Source: Bacteroidota bacterium (GTDB lineage: Bacteria > Bacteroidota > Bacteroidia > Chitinophagales > Chitinophagaceae). Taken from it: 15,893 nt of DNA. Of the stretch, positions 1 through 7,694 are shown piece by piece (position 1 is the first letter of the stretch; each line of letters opens with the position of its first letter). The translations under genes and the position numbers were made by a program. The stretch lies in the NCBI GenBank assembly GCA_023391315.1, contig JAEWBD010000024.1:1-15893 (forward strand). The letters run 5' to 3'. Under the pieces are notes generated by a model. It had not been told where the DNA came from. It saw only the letters and a list, made by a program, of their open reading frames with translations, and did no database searches.

Positions 1-602
1 ACATTAATCTGGAATTCCCTTTCGGGCGCACCCACAATATCAACCCTGTTTAATGCAGGCAGGTTTTCCAGTTCATCCTGCAAATCTTCAGCATATTTCT
101 TTAAACGCTGCAGGTCGTAATTACCGCTAACGTTTACATACATGATCGGCTGATCAGATATGTTTACTTCAAGTGCCGTTGGCTGCTGCGTGAGATCAGT
201 GGGTAAATCCTGCTTGGCCTTATCCATTGCATCTTTTACTTTCTGCAAAGCCACATCGGTTTTTACTTCCGTATCAAATTCAACAACAATAGCCGAATAA
301 TCCTGCTGCGAGGTACTGGTGATTTTATTAATCTTGGCGCCTGTAATACTCTTTATCTGTTTTTCTATCGGTCGGGTAACCAGGTTTTCAATGTCTTTAG
401 GCGAGTTACCTACATAAATGGTTTGAACATAGATAGTTGGTATAACAATATCGGGAAACTGCTCTTTTGGTGTAGTTACAAATTTTGTAACGCCCCAGAG
501 TGTAACGATTAATATAAGCAGGTACACCGCCGTTTTATTGGTAACGGCCCATGAGGTTACAAAAAATTCTTTAAACTTTTCGCTGGTATTAATTAAGCTC
601 AT
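1..602 (-). CDS. RND efflux transporter, inner-membrane pump (AcrB/HAE1 type), N-terminal part
   Basis: The first 200 codons of a resistance-nodulation-division pump; the rest lies beyond the left edge of the window. I read it from the ATG at 602. It starts MSLINTSEKFKEFFVTSWAV, followed by transmembrane helix 1 (about residues 25-43, YLLILIVTLWGV) and the periplasmic porter domain, with the family-typical stretches FPDIVIPTIYVQTIYVGNSP, DIENLVTRPIEKQI, and DYSAIVVEFD. RND pumps use the proton gradient to export drugs, dyes or metabolites through a fusion protein and an outer membrane channel, both of which are encoded just upstream. The gap to the fusion protein gene is 54 nt, so it is the last visible gene of the operon. 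Substrate cannot be told. The family call is firm; only the 5' fifth or so of the gene is visible. Confidence 0.93.
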   Translation of the reverse strand, partial: MSLINTSEKFKEFFVTSWAVTNKTAVYLLILIVTLWGVTKFVTTPKEQFPDIVIPTIYVQTIYVGNSPKDIENLVTRPIEKQIKSITGAKINKITSTSQQDYSAIVVEFDTEVKTDVALQKVKDAMDKAKQDLPTDLTQQPTALEVNISDQPIMYVNVSGNYDLQRLKKYAEDLQDELENLPALNRVDIVGAPEREFQIN

Positions 603-656
603 ACATTCTGTTTAATATTTCGGGTGAATATTATTTCACCGCTTGTTAATCTGCAC

Positions 657-1811
657 TTAGCTGGCTGAAGTTGTAATTAACTGGCCATCATATAAATTCT
701 GAAAGCCTTCTGTAATCAGCATATCGCCAACAGCCAGGCCCGATTTTATTTCAAGCTGGTCTTCATATAACTGTCCGGCTTCCACATGCTTTTTGCGGGC
801 ATAGGTTTTACCATTTTCAGTTACGGCTACCAGCACATATTTGCCCTGTTCGTCTGTTTGCAGAGTATTTACAGGTATAGTAAATGTATTATTGGCAGTA
901 TAGTCCATTATTCTTACAAGGGCCAGTTGGTTAGGTTTAAAGCTGGCATTAGAAGGGAGCTTTGCTTCAATCTGGAAGGTGCGGCTATTGGGATCAATCA
1001 CTTTACCCGCTGTTATAATTTTTGAAGTAAGCGTATCATTAATATCGGGTAAAATGATCTTTACCGTGCTGCCCACTTTTACTTTTTCAAGATAATTATC
1101 GGGCACCTGTGCGGTTGCTTTTAAATCGCTGGTGTTTACCAATTTTATATAGCCGCCGGCAACCGGGTTGCCTGTAAAGGTTTCGCCTACTTTTATAGTT
1201 ACTTCATCGGCAACGCCGTTCATTTCTGCATACACATTTGTATAGCCGAGCTGTTCTTTAATAAGGTCAACCTGGTGCTGCGCCTGGTCCACATTATTCT
1301 TTGCCGTGGTAAGTTCCACTTCGGTGCCTATATTTTCTTTCCATAAGTTATTCCTGCGCTGGTATATATCCTGCGCATATTTTAATTGTGTCTGCGCCTG
1401 GTTTAACTGTGTCTGATAAATAGCATCATCCAGCTTCAGGAGCAACTGGCCTTTCTTTACATAATCGCCCTGTTTTACGTAGAGCGCTTTTACCTGGCCG
1501 CCCTGGTTGCGGGGCGTAACATAGGCTATATTCTCTGCGTCAATTTTACCCTGCAGGTTGATGTAGTGCTGAAAATCTTCCGTTGATATTTTTTTAACGG
1601 CAACCAGCTTTGCTTTCTCCGGATTGGCTGAAGGATCAAGCTTAATAATTTCTGCCTGAAGGCTGGCTACCTGTTTAGTAATATCCTCCTGCTGCTTTTT
1701 CAATTGTTCCAGCTTTGCTTTTTTATCGGCAAGCGTGTTGCCAGTTTTTTTGCCACTGCAGGAAGCGAATGCTATTAAAGAAACTGCAATTACTATATGT
1801 TTTATGTTCAT
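657..1811 (-). CDS. RND efflux periplasmic adaptor (membrane fusion protein, HlyD/AcrA family), lipoprotein
   Basis: A 384-residue periplasmic adaptor linking the RND pump to the outer membrane channel. The N-terminus is a lipoprotein signal: hydrophobic IVIAVSLIAFA followed by SC, with the lipidated Cys at residue 18. Residues about 25-60 form a Lys/Glu/Gln-rich coiled coil. A biotinyl-lipoyl-like half follows (VTPRNQGGQVKALYVKQGDYVKKGQLLLKLDD, about 98-129, a classic fusion-protein signature), then a helical hairpin (about 130-190), a beta-barrel part with DLKATAQVPDNYLEKVKVG, and a C-terminal membrane-proximal part (GLAVGDMLITEGFQNLYDGQ). Length is normal for the family. It sits between the TolC-like gene (18 nt upstream) and the RND pump gene (54 nt downstream), so all three would be made from one transcript. 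Confidence 0.95.
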   Translation of the reverse strand: MNIKHIVIAVSLIAFASCSGKKTGNTLADKKAKLEQLKKQQEDITKQVASLQAEIIKLDPSANPEKAKLVAVKKISTEDFQHYINLQGKIDAENIAYVTPRNQGGQVKALYVKQGDYVKKGQLLLKLDDAIYQTQLNQAQTQLKYAQDIYQRRNNLWKENIGTEVELTTAKNNVDQAQHQVDLIKEQLGYTNVYAEMNGVADEVTIKVGETFTGNPVAGGYIKLVNTSDLKATAQVPDNYLEKVKVGSTVKIILPDINDTLTSKIITAGKVIDPNSRTFQIEAKLPSNASFKPNQLALVRIMDYTANNTFTIPVNTLQTDEQGKYVLVAVTENGKTYARKKHVEAGQLYEDQLEIKSGLAVGDMLITEGFQNLYDGQLITTSAS

Positions 1812-1828
1812 AAACTTAGTTTGATTAG

Positions 1829-3169
1829 TTATTTAAGTTCACCTATGGCATACAGGTAATCAATTTTGGCTATTGCCGCATCGTACATGGCATTTACATA
1901 ATTGCTTTGGGCTACGCGCAAATCTGCCTGTGCATTGGTTATATCTAATGTTGATCCAAGGCCTGATTCATATTTTTTCTGCGATTGGGCATACACCTGT
2001 TCTGCAAGTGTTACATTCTTTTTTTGATAATCGAGTGTTGTAATGGCAGTGTGATAATCATTCACTGCTTTTGCAATGGACTGATCAATTGAATCCTTAA
2101 GATTAGCAAGCTGGTTTTGCGACTGTTGTAACTGCAGTCTCGCTTTCTTTAAATCGGCATTCTTTTGAAAGCCGCTAAAGATGGGAACCGTAAGGTTAAG
2201 CCCGATATAGGAAGCCGTAAACCATTGCCCTTTACTGAATACATTGAATGCATTACCCTGCCCCGATCTTTGATAAATGCCGGTAACGCCGAGTGTGGGG
2301 TAGTAGCTTAGTTTATATCTTTTAACGTTGTATTCATTCAACTTATTCAGGGTTTCCATTAACTGGTAATCGTTACGGTTGTTGTAATCATATATGCCTT
2401 CGTTGAGCAACCCTTGTTTTAACTGTTGTTCCGTAACGGAATCTGTTAGCACCAGTGAATCTTTTTGAGGCATGCCCATCAGAAACTTCAAACCATAATA
2501 TCCGTTCCTGATGCTGTTGAGTGCCGATGATTTTTCCGTTTCAAGGTTAGCGAGTTGCACCGAAGTTTTGTCCGCCTCAATTTTTTCGGCAAAACCATTT
2601 TTATACATTTCAGAAGTTACGTGCAGCAAATTTTTTGAACGGGATATATTGGCATCCAACTGCTCTATTTGTGTGCGGCTCACTACAAGCTGGTAATATA
2701 TTTTATAAATGTTTAAACGGATAATATCTTCGGTAATTGCCTGAGCCTTTTGCCTGTAATCGATAGATGCCCGGCGGGCCTGCAGGCCAACAAACACCTG
2801 CCCGTCAAACAAAGTTTGCTGTAAGGTAACCGTACCGGTTGCATTGTATTTTGTACCAAACTGCACCGGCACATAAGTACCGGCAGGTTGGCCAAAGAAT
2901 TCGCCCGGCAATAATTGTGTAGGTATTTTTACATACCCGGTATAATTACCTGAGGCCGAAAGATTGGGCAAAGCCCTGGCGGTGGTGGAACGGTTATCTT
3001 CTTTCTGAATTTCAATATCCAGCAAGGCATTTTTAACCTGAACATTATTCTTCATAGCATAATCAATACAATCTTTTAAGGAAAAGGTATGTACTGCGGG
3101 TTGCTGTGAAATTGCCTTTGCTGATATTAATATTAATCCTGTAAACAACACACTCTTCAATAAACTCAT
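1829..3169 (-). CDS. TolC-like outer membrane efflux protein
   Basis: A 446-residue outer membrane factor, the exit channel of the tripartite pump. It has a signal peptide (MSLLKSVLFTGLILISAKAI, cleavage near residue 22) and then two repeated halves of the OEP fold. FSLKDCIDYAMKNNVQVKNA (about 29-48) is the typical first helix, and LPNLSASGNY is the first beta-strand pair. The second half shows GVTGIYQRSG, LNLTVPIFSGFQ (the PIFxG motif) and the long helix ending ARLQLQQSQNQL. The C-terminus matches the usual YESGLGSTLDITNAQADLRVAQSNY block. Its ATG overlaps the stop of the TetR gene by 4 nt (ATGA at 3166-3169), which points to translational coupling in one operon. Transported substrate is unknown. 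Confidence 0.94.
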   Translation of the reverse strand: MSLLKSVLFTGLILISAKAISQQPAVHTFSLKDCIDYAMKNNVQVKNALLDIEIQKEDNRSTTARALPNLSASGNYTGYVKIPTQLLPGEFFGQPAGTYVPVQFGTKYNATGTVTLQQTLFDGQVFVGLQARRASIDYRQKAQAITEDIIRLNIYKIYYQLVVSRTQIEQLDANISRSKNLLHVTSEMYKNGFAEKIEADKTSVQLANLETEKSSALNSIRNGYYGLKFLMGMPQKDSLVLTDSVTEQQLKQGLLNEGIYDYNNRNDYQLMETLNKLNEYNVKRYKLSYYPTLGVTGIYQRSGQGNAFNVFSKGQWFTASYIGLNLTVPIFSGFQKNADLKKARLQLQQSQNQLANLKDSIDQSIAKAVNDYHTAITTLDYQKKNVTLAEQVYAQSQKKYESGLGSTLDITNAQADLRVAQSNYVNAMYDAAIAKIDYLYAIGELK

Positions 3170-3786
3170 GTTGATTTTTTTTGACGTTGGTGTTTATATT
3201 TCGATAAGAGGGCCAGCCCTTTTTCGGTGCAGATGCCATGAAGAAAGAACTCTTTCATTACGTCATCGAAATAATGCAGTTTTGTTTTGCCACTTATAAC
3301 TTCTTCGTTATGAAAAATACCCGAAATCATTTCCAGCCTCAGCCAGGTAATGATGTTTACATCGATGTCTTTCCTGAACAGGCCTTCCTTTATGCCACGC
3401 TGCATGTTTTCTTTAATACAGTTGAAAAGAAACTGTTTTTTAAACTTTTCAAAATCTGCAAACACATTCGGATGAAAGCGGTTAAGATCGTACAGCACAG
3501 AAGCATTCAGGTTACTGAAAATTTCCTGCGCCGAGTCTGCTGCGAGAAACTGTTCGTGAATGGCGTTTTCAGAAACATCTTTAAACCGTATGCATTTCTT
3601 TTTATTCTCATCGGTAATACCGGTGAATATGTCTTTCACCAGCGAATCCTTATCAGAATAAAACTGGTAAATGGTTTTTTTGGAAATGCCAAGCTGGCTG
3701 GCTATTTCGTCCATCGTAACGCTGCGGATGCCATACCTGAAAAAAAGCTCGCCCGCTTTCTGCTGAATTCTTTCCTTTATGCTCAT
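3166..3786 (-). CDS. TetR/AcrR family transcriptional regulator
   Basis: A 206-residue TetR-type repressor, probably of the efflux operon it heads. The N-terminal DNA-binding domain is clear: IQQKAGELFFRYGIRSVTMDEIASQLGISKKTIYQFYSDKDSLV, about residues 8-51, with helix-turn-helix at 24-43. The remainder is an alpha-helical ligand-binding and dimer domain with no recognisable ligand signature. The gene overlaps the TolC-like gene by 4 nt. A Bacteroidota-type promoter and a palindrome lie immediately upstream, so autoregulation together with the pump genes is the likely arrangement. Placing the regulator as first gene of the same operon, rather than divergent to it, makes the circuit self-limiting. 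The inducing ligand cannot be inferred. Confidence 0.93.
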   Translation of the reverse strand: MSIKERIQQKAGELFFRYGIRSVTMDEIASQLGISKKTIYQFYSDKDSLVKDIFTGITDENKKKCIRFKDVSENAIHEQFLAADSAQEIFSNLNASVLYDLNRFHPNVFADFEKFKKQFLFNCIKENMQRGIKEGLFRKDIDVNIITWLRLEMISGIFHNEEVISGKTKLHYFDDVMKEFFLHGICTEKGLALLSKYKHQRQKKST

Positions 3787-3803
3787 AACTCAAAAAACGG
3801 GGG

Positions 3804-3834
3804 CAAAACTATGGAAACTATTTTCGTAACCAAA
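3804..3834 (-). promoter_or_regulatory. Bacteroidota-type promoter of the efflux operon
   Basis: On the minus strand, TTTG (complement of 3831-3834) is followed by exactly 19 nt and then TAGTTTTG (complement of 3804-3811). This fits the known Bacteroidota consensus TTTG, 19-21 nt, TAnnTTTG. Transcription would start near 3798, giving a very short leader of about a dozen bases before the TetR start codon at 3786. Confidence 0.7.
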
Positions 3835-3840
3835 GTTTCC
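3813..3840. promoter_or_regulatory. Putative TetR operator palindrome within the efflux promoter
   Basis: GGAAACT at 3813-3819 and its exact inverse AGTTTCC at 3834-3840 form a 7+7 palindrome with a 14-nt centre. It covers the spacer between the -33 and -7 boxes of the efflux promoter and the -33 box edge. A dimeric repressor bound here would block polymerase. Assignment to the adjacent TetR protein is inferred from position. Confidence 0.55.
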
Positions 3841-3907
3841 GCAAACAATTTTTTATTATTTTTTGCTGAACGGTAAACTTTACATGTTTTGACCTGAATT
3901 TTGCTGT

Positions 3908-4549
3908 ATGGAAAATTCACCCGAAAAATTCAGTTTCAGGCATGTGCTGCAGTATTTCTTCCAGGGCATAATAGTAATTGCGCCTATTGCCATTACCATT
4001 TATGTGGTGGTATGGCTGTTTAACCTGGTGGATAATTTCCTGCCTGATATCCTGTTTGCCCTGTTTCCCAAATGGATGACAGCGCCTGATGGATCGCTGC
4101 GCACCATCCCCGGCCTTGGCTTTTTAATGGTGGTAATAATTGTAACCATTATCGGGTTTATATCCACTTCTTTTTTTGTTTCCAGGATACTGAGTTTTTT
4201 AAACCGCGTGCTGGAGCAAACGCCCGGCATAAAATATATTTATTCTGCCGTAAAAGATTTTCTGGAAGCTTTTGGCGGCAACCGCAAAAAGTTTGATAAG
4301 CCTGTATTGGTAAGCGTGGATGCAACAGATACCTGGCGCATTGGTTTTATCACCCAGCACGATGTTTCGCAATTTGGGCTTGAAACCCATGTGGCGGTAT
4401 ATGTGCCGCTGTCTTATGCCTTAACCGGGGTGGTATATTTTGTGCCTAAGGAAAAGATAAAGCCGCTTGACAATATGAATGGCGCAGAGGCTATGAAGTT
4501 TGTTATATCCGGCGGGGTTACGCATTTGGAAGAAAATGAACATGTATAA
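3908..4549 (+). CDS. DUF502 family membrane protein
   Basis: A 213-residue inner membrane protein of the DUF502 family, whose biochemical role is not established. Two hydrophobic segments are clear: about residues 14-44 (VLQYFFQGIIVIAPIAITIY and onward) and about 69-92 (GLGFLMVVIIVTIIGFISTS). After these come the family's conserved stretches: LEQTPGIKYIYSAVKDFLEA (about 102-121), GFITQHDV, and VAVYVPLSYALTGVVYFVPK, normally the signature around the soluble domain. The C-terminus ends EAMKFVISGGVTHLEE, also typical. It is divergent from the TetR operon with a 121-nt shared upstream region and begins almost directly after GAATTTTG (3896-3903), a near match to a -7 box, but no good -33 box lies at the right distance. 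Length is normal for the family. Confidence 0.88.
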   Translation: MENSPEKFSFRHVLQYFFQGIIVIAPIAITIYVVVWLFNLVDNFLPDILFALFPKWMTAPDGSLRTIPGLGFLMVVIIVTIIGFISTSFFVSRILSFLNRVLEQTPGIKYIYSAVKDFLEAFGGNRKKFDKPVLVSVDATDTWRIGFITQHDVSQFGLETHVAVYVPLSYALTGVVYFVPKEKIKPLDNMNGAEAMKFVISGGVTHLEENEHV

Positions 4550-4601
4550 GACGCTCTTATATCTCTAAATCACTTATACTTCTTTGATTACGATTGGGCA
4601 T

Positions 4602-4621
4602 ATTGGTTTTAAAAAACCAAT
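4602..4621 (+). terminator. Possible terminator hairpin after the DUF502 gene
   Basis: ATTGGTTTT and AAAACCAAT form a perfect 9-nt inverted repeat separated by AA. It lies about 50 nt beyond the DUF502 stop codon. The stem is A/T rich and no U-tract follows, so function as a terminator is uncertain. Confidence 0.35.
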
Positions 4622-4708
4622 GCCGTTATTACTGTCCTTTGCAGTTTACTACTTTCGCTGATGTGCAGCTTTGCACCTTGTACGCAGTAAACAATTAAAT
4701 TTTTAAAT

Positions 4709-5445
4709 ATGACGGAAGAAAAATTACAACGCCGCATTCATTTACTTACGGCTTACAGCGTGGTGAGCACTATAGTTTTTTATTACTGTTTATCTTTTTA
4801 TACAATAAAACTACTACAGTAAAAGCAGATGAATTAACAGCCAAAAGAATTAACCTTATTGGTGAAGACGGAAGCCTGCGCATGGTGTTAAGCAACGAAA
4901 CAAGACAACACTCCGGCAGGATCAACGGAAGGGATATTCCCAAAAGAGAGCGGCCGCCGGGAATTATTTTTTTTGATAACAACGGCAACGAATGCGGCGG
5001 CCTCGTTTATAATGAAAGCAGGGAGGGTTATAAAGTGAATATGATGATGTCATTTACCATGGATAATTACAGGAACGGCCAGGTTGTACAAATGATTGAT
5101 GATGAAACTTACAATGGAAACCAGGCGGCCGTACGGCGTGGGTTAGCCATTAACGAATTTCCTGTGGGTGCAGATATGGGTGTTCTGATAGATAAAATGA
5201 ACAACATTAATAAGATGAAAGATACGGCTGAACGCAACAAACAGCTGCAGGTGCTTTTTAAATCAGCCGGTTCTAAACGAAGGTTGTTTTTAGGACGGAC
5301 ACGGGAAAACCAGTCAGGTGTTTTTTTATATGATAATGCAGGAAGGCCGAGGTTTGAAATATATGTTGATTCATCAGGCAGCCCGCAAATGATGTTGCTG
5401 GATTCTTTGGGTAATACTAAAAATGTAATGGCCAATATGCGGTAA
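4709..5445 (+). pseudogene. Conserved hypothetical membrane-anchored protein with an apparent one-base frameshift
   Basis: Two overlapping frames join into one protein. From ATG 4709 one reads MTEEKLQRRIHLLTAYSVVS and TIV, then the frame runs into a stop at 4820-4822. From about 4777 the next frame continues FLLLFIFLYNKTTTVKADEL, then AKRINLIGEDGSLRMVLS, and stays open to 5445. Joined at the six-T run 4776-4781 (one more T restores the frame) this gives about 245 residues: a short cytoplasmic N-terminus, one membrane helix, then a beta-rich domain with repeated GED/DNNG/DNAG-type turns (INLIGEDGSLRMVL, GIIFFDNNGNECGGL, GVFLYDNAGRPRFEIYVD). I recall a Bacteroidota family of this shape with unknown function. 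The part from ATG 4882 alone would lack the membrane anchor. It could be a real mutation, a homopolymer sequencing error, or slippage. Confidence 0.75.
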
Positions 5446-5473
5446 CAGCATTTGAAAAGTACGAGTGTTTTTA

Positions 5474-6262
5474 TCAGATTTTCACCTTTCCAATCACATA
5501 CATTTCATTCATTGTGGGAACAGGGCTGCCGCCTTCTTTTTCCAGGGTTATAGCAAAAGCTTCTGCATGGTCTATCTTCTTTGGCATTCTGCATATACCG
5601 TCGCAACCGGAAACCATGCCTGCATCAACCGGTTTACCATCAACAATGGCCCATAACTGGTATTGTTTGCCGGCTGGTATTTGCGACAGGCTTGCCGAGT
5701 AGAGGTAAACATCTTTTAAATTCTTATCCCACAATACCGTGGCAAAATTTTGTTCTCTGCCGGTGGTGCCTTTCATTTCAATTTTAACCATAGCGCTGTC
5801 GCCAAGCAATTGCAGGCTTTGTTTATACGATGCATTATTGGCCTGCAGCGTATTTCTTTCCGTTAGCAACGATATGTATTGCGCTTTGGTTTCTTTATAT
5901 CCTGAATAAAAGTAGAAATTTAAGGCTGCGCTTATTATAAGCAGTATAATGCTTGCCGCCGCCAGCATCCGCCATAAAGCAACCGTCTTTTTCTGAACGG
6001 GTTCTGCAGGTGTTATGGTTGTCAGCTGTATATCATCCTCTTTAAATAAGGCTGTTTCTATGGCTGCTTTTAAATGAGATGATGGTTGCCTTTTTTGTGA
6101 TTGAAAATAATTTTCAAAATCTTTTTCTGCCTGTACAATAGCTTCGTTAAGTTCAGGATATTCAGCACGCAGTTGTTCCAGTTCGGCTACCTCTTCCGGG
6201 CTTGCCAAACCAAGAACATATTGTTCAAGTGCGCCACTTTGTATGTATGCTTTAATATCCAT
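5474..6262 (-). CDS. Anti-sigma factor, RskA-like
   Basis: A 262-residue membrane-bound anti-sigma factor. Residues about 1-80 are the cytoplasmic sigma-binding part (YIQSGALEQYVLGLASPEEV, typical of RskA-type N-termini, with no HxxxCxxC zinc motif). One membrane helix follows at about 97-119 (WRMLAAASIILLIISAALNF), then a coiled stretch (YISLLTERNTLQANNASYKQ) and the periplasmic RskA domain: FATVLWDKNLKDVYLYSASL, YQLWAIVDGKPVDAGM, and AFAITLEKEGGSPVPT are hallmark segments of this domain. It starts immediately after the stop of the ECF sigma gene (TAA at 6263-6265 then ATG at 6262), so the two are co-translated. It should hold the sigma factor at the membrane until a periplasmic signal releases it, normally by proteolysis. 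Confidence 0.92.
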   Translation of the reverse strand: MDIKAYIQSGALEQYVLGLASPEEVAELEQLRAEYPELNEAIVQAEKDFENYFQSQKRQPSSHLKAAIETALFKEDDIQLTTITPAEPVQKKTVALWRMLAAASIILLIISAALNFYFYSGYKETKAQYISLLTERNTLQANNASYKQSLQLLGDSAMVKIEMKGTTGREQNFATVLWDKNLKDVYLYSASLSQIPAGKQYQLWAIVDGKPVDAGMVSGCDGICRMPKKIDHAEAFAITLEKEGGSPVPTMNEMYVIGKVKI

Positions 6263-6805
6263 TTATTTTTTTAAAAAACCTTTCAACTGAATAAGCGCAT
6301 TGCGCAATCTTGTTTTTACAGTGCCCAGGGGTATCTTCAAAAACTTCGAAATCTCATCCTGCGTATAACCCTGAAAATAGGCCAGTTCAATCAATGTTTT
6401 GTAATCATCTTTCAATGTATGTACTATCTTTCTTAAATCAATGTTGTCTGTTTCAAATGTTGTTTTGCCCGCACTTTCAGATACGTTTTCTGTAAACCCG
6501 CGGTTTTGCTTTTGCATATTATAACTTTTACTGCGTAAAACATCAATGGCTGCATTGCGGCTTATGTTCATCATCCATGTAAAAAGCCTGCCTTTCATAG
6601 CATCATACTGGTCTATCTGCCGCCATATCTTTATAAAAACTTCCTGCAGCACATCATCAGATAATTGCTCATTTTGCAAAATTGAATAAACCACGCCATT
6701 CAATGCCGCAGCATAATTATCATACAAATAACCAAATGCTGGCTGCTCCTTTCTTTTTAAGGCGGCCACCAGTTCAGCTTCTGTATAAGATAAAGAATTA
6801 GACAT
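6263..6805 (-). CDS. ECF RNA polymerase sigma factor (sigma-70 family, SigK-like)
   Basis: A 180-residue extracytoplasmic-function sigma factor. Region 2 spans about residues 26-93, with DDVLQEVFIKIWRQIDQYDA and GRLFTWMMNISRNAAIDVLR, the parts that bind core polymerase and melt the -10 element. Region 4 spans about 125-178, with LIELAYFQGYTQDEISKFLK and IPLGTVKTRLRNALIQLK as the helix-turn-helix for -35 recognition. The linker is short, as in all ECF factors. It lies directly upstream of and abuts its RskA-like anti-sigma gene, a usual partner arrangement. Its regulon is not visible here; the ferritin-like genes about 0.9 kb away are candidates only by proximity. No convincing housekeeping promoter was seen upstream, which would fit autoregulation but does not prove it. 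Confidence 0.94.
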   Translation of the reverse strand: MSNSLSYTEAELVAALKRKEQPAFGYLYDNYAAALNGVVYSILQNEQLSDDVLQEVFIKIWRQIDQYDAMKGRLFTWMMNISRNAAIDVLRSKSYNMQKQNRGFTENVSESAGKTTFETDNIDLRKIVHTLKDDYKTLIELAYFQGYTQDEISKFLKIPLGTVKTRLRNALIQLKGFLKK

Positions 6806-7265
6806 TGATTTTATGGGATCGATTGCGTTTGCTTTTGTGTGAAACCATAAAGAAACAATTAGCGCTCCATAAAACCAGCCTTTTATAAAAATATTTTTAT
6901 TGCTGCAGGCAATGCAGGCTTCTTTGGTGTTTATATTTTTTAAAATGGTATAATATATTAACGTGTTGTGCTATTAAAATTATGAGCATCTTAATATTAA
7001 ATCATATTGACCGAATGTTATGTCGAAGTAACGAGATATCTCATAAAATTTATATTGCTGGCAATTCAGGAGATTTATTTCGTGTATTATGGTTTTCATT
7101 TGCCTCAATGATTGCTTCGCAATTCTCCTATTGTTGAAATAACGATTCAAACTTTTTCTATATAATTAATAATACATATTCTCTAAAATTTTCTACAAAC
7201 CCATTCGCTGTTGTTATACAATTATTTATTGTGGGTAATAAAAGCAGCATAATGAAAAATTTATT
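6806..7265. other. AT-rich intergenic stretch without a supported gene
   Basis: About 460 bases between the ECF sigma start codon and the end of the XRE regulator gene. It must contain the sigma operon promoter, but I found no full TTTG/TAnnTTTG pair. The only notable items are a 10-bp palindrome GAGATATCTC at 7033-7042 and a 51-codon open frame at 6982-7137 (plus) that resembles nothing I know. No RNA gene was recognised. Confidence 0.5.
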
Positions 7266-7484
7266 TTACCGGCAAATGAAAAAGTGTATATCTGTTTGAA
7301 ATATCTCTGCTATTTCAAAAAGCCGTTCAACTGTGCAACTGGTTAGTCCGCATTCCAGTTTACTGTAAGCATTCTGTGAAATATTCAGCCTGTGCGCCAC
7401 ATAATCCTGTGTATAGTTAAGCAGCATGCGTTTTTCTTTTATGCGTATGGCAACCAGCGATATTTTTTTATTAACAAGGTTCAT
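7266..7484 (-). CDS. Small XRE-family helix-turn-helix regulator
   Basis: A 72-residue protein that is almost entirely one Cro/C1-type DNA-binding domain. Residues about 14-67 read AIRIKEKRMLLNYTQDYVAH, followed by RLNISQNAYSKLECGLTSCT and VERLFEIAEIFQTDIHFF. These match the five-helix XRE fold, with the recognition helix around SQNAYSKLE. The open frame continues upstream to 7628, but that extra stretch has no recognisable fold. The ATG at 7484 gives MNLVNKKISLVAIRIKEKRM, a natural start for this family, so I chose it. It is divergent from the ferritin-like pair, so it could regulate them, though no operator was identified in the 210-nt gap between the genes. It could also act on itself or on a distant target. 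Confidence 0.75.
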   Translation of the reverse strand: MNLVNKKISLVAIRIKEKRMLLNYTQDYVAHRLNISQNAYSKLECGLTSCTVERLFEIAEIFQTDIHFFICR

Positions 7485-7694
7485 TGCCGCATATACGATA
7501 CCTGGCCAGCTACAGATTTCCGGTTTTGATTTTTTTGCCAAAACGGGTTTATTCCTAAAAGCTATAAATATAACAACGTGGTTAGCTGTTTGTTGAATCC
7601 AATACGGCACATTAACCGTAATTACCAATACACATTTAAAACAACCGGAATGAACACACTACAAAAACGTAAAACATTTTCATACAATAACAGT

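Noticed and set aside
3238..3876. A 212-codon open frame on the plus strand opposite the TetR gene
   Set aside because: It is the antisense shadow of a gene with a clear TetR domain; its own translation resembles nothing and it would cover the efflux promoter.
4775..4783. Programmed -1 ribosomal frameshifting as the explanation of the split gene
   Set aside because: The T run does not form a good X XXY YYZ slippery site in the zero frame and I saw no strong downstream structure; a lost base is simpler, though not excluded.
7033..7042. Palindrome GAGATATCTC as an operator
   Set aside because: A 10-bp palindrome in AT-rich DNA is common by chance and it is not placed next to a recognisable promoter.
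6982..7137. A 51-codon open frame in the AT-rich gap after the sigma gene
   Set aside because: No recognisable domain, no clear promoter or ribosome-binding signal, and a length expected by chance.
7485..7628. A 48-residue N-terminal extension of the XRE regulator
   Set aside because: The extension has no known fold and would invade the upstream region of the divergent ferritin-like gene; the ATG at 7484 suits the family better.
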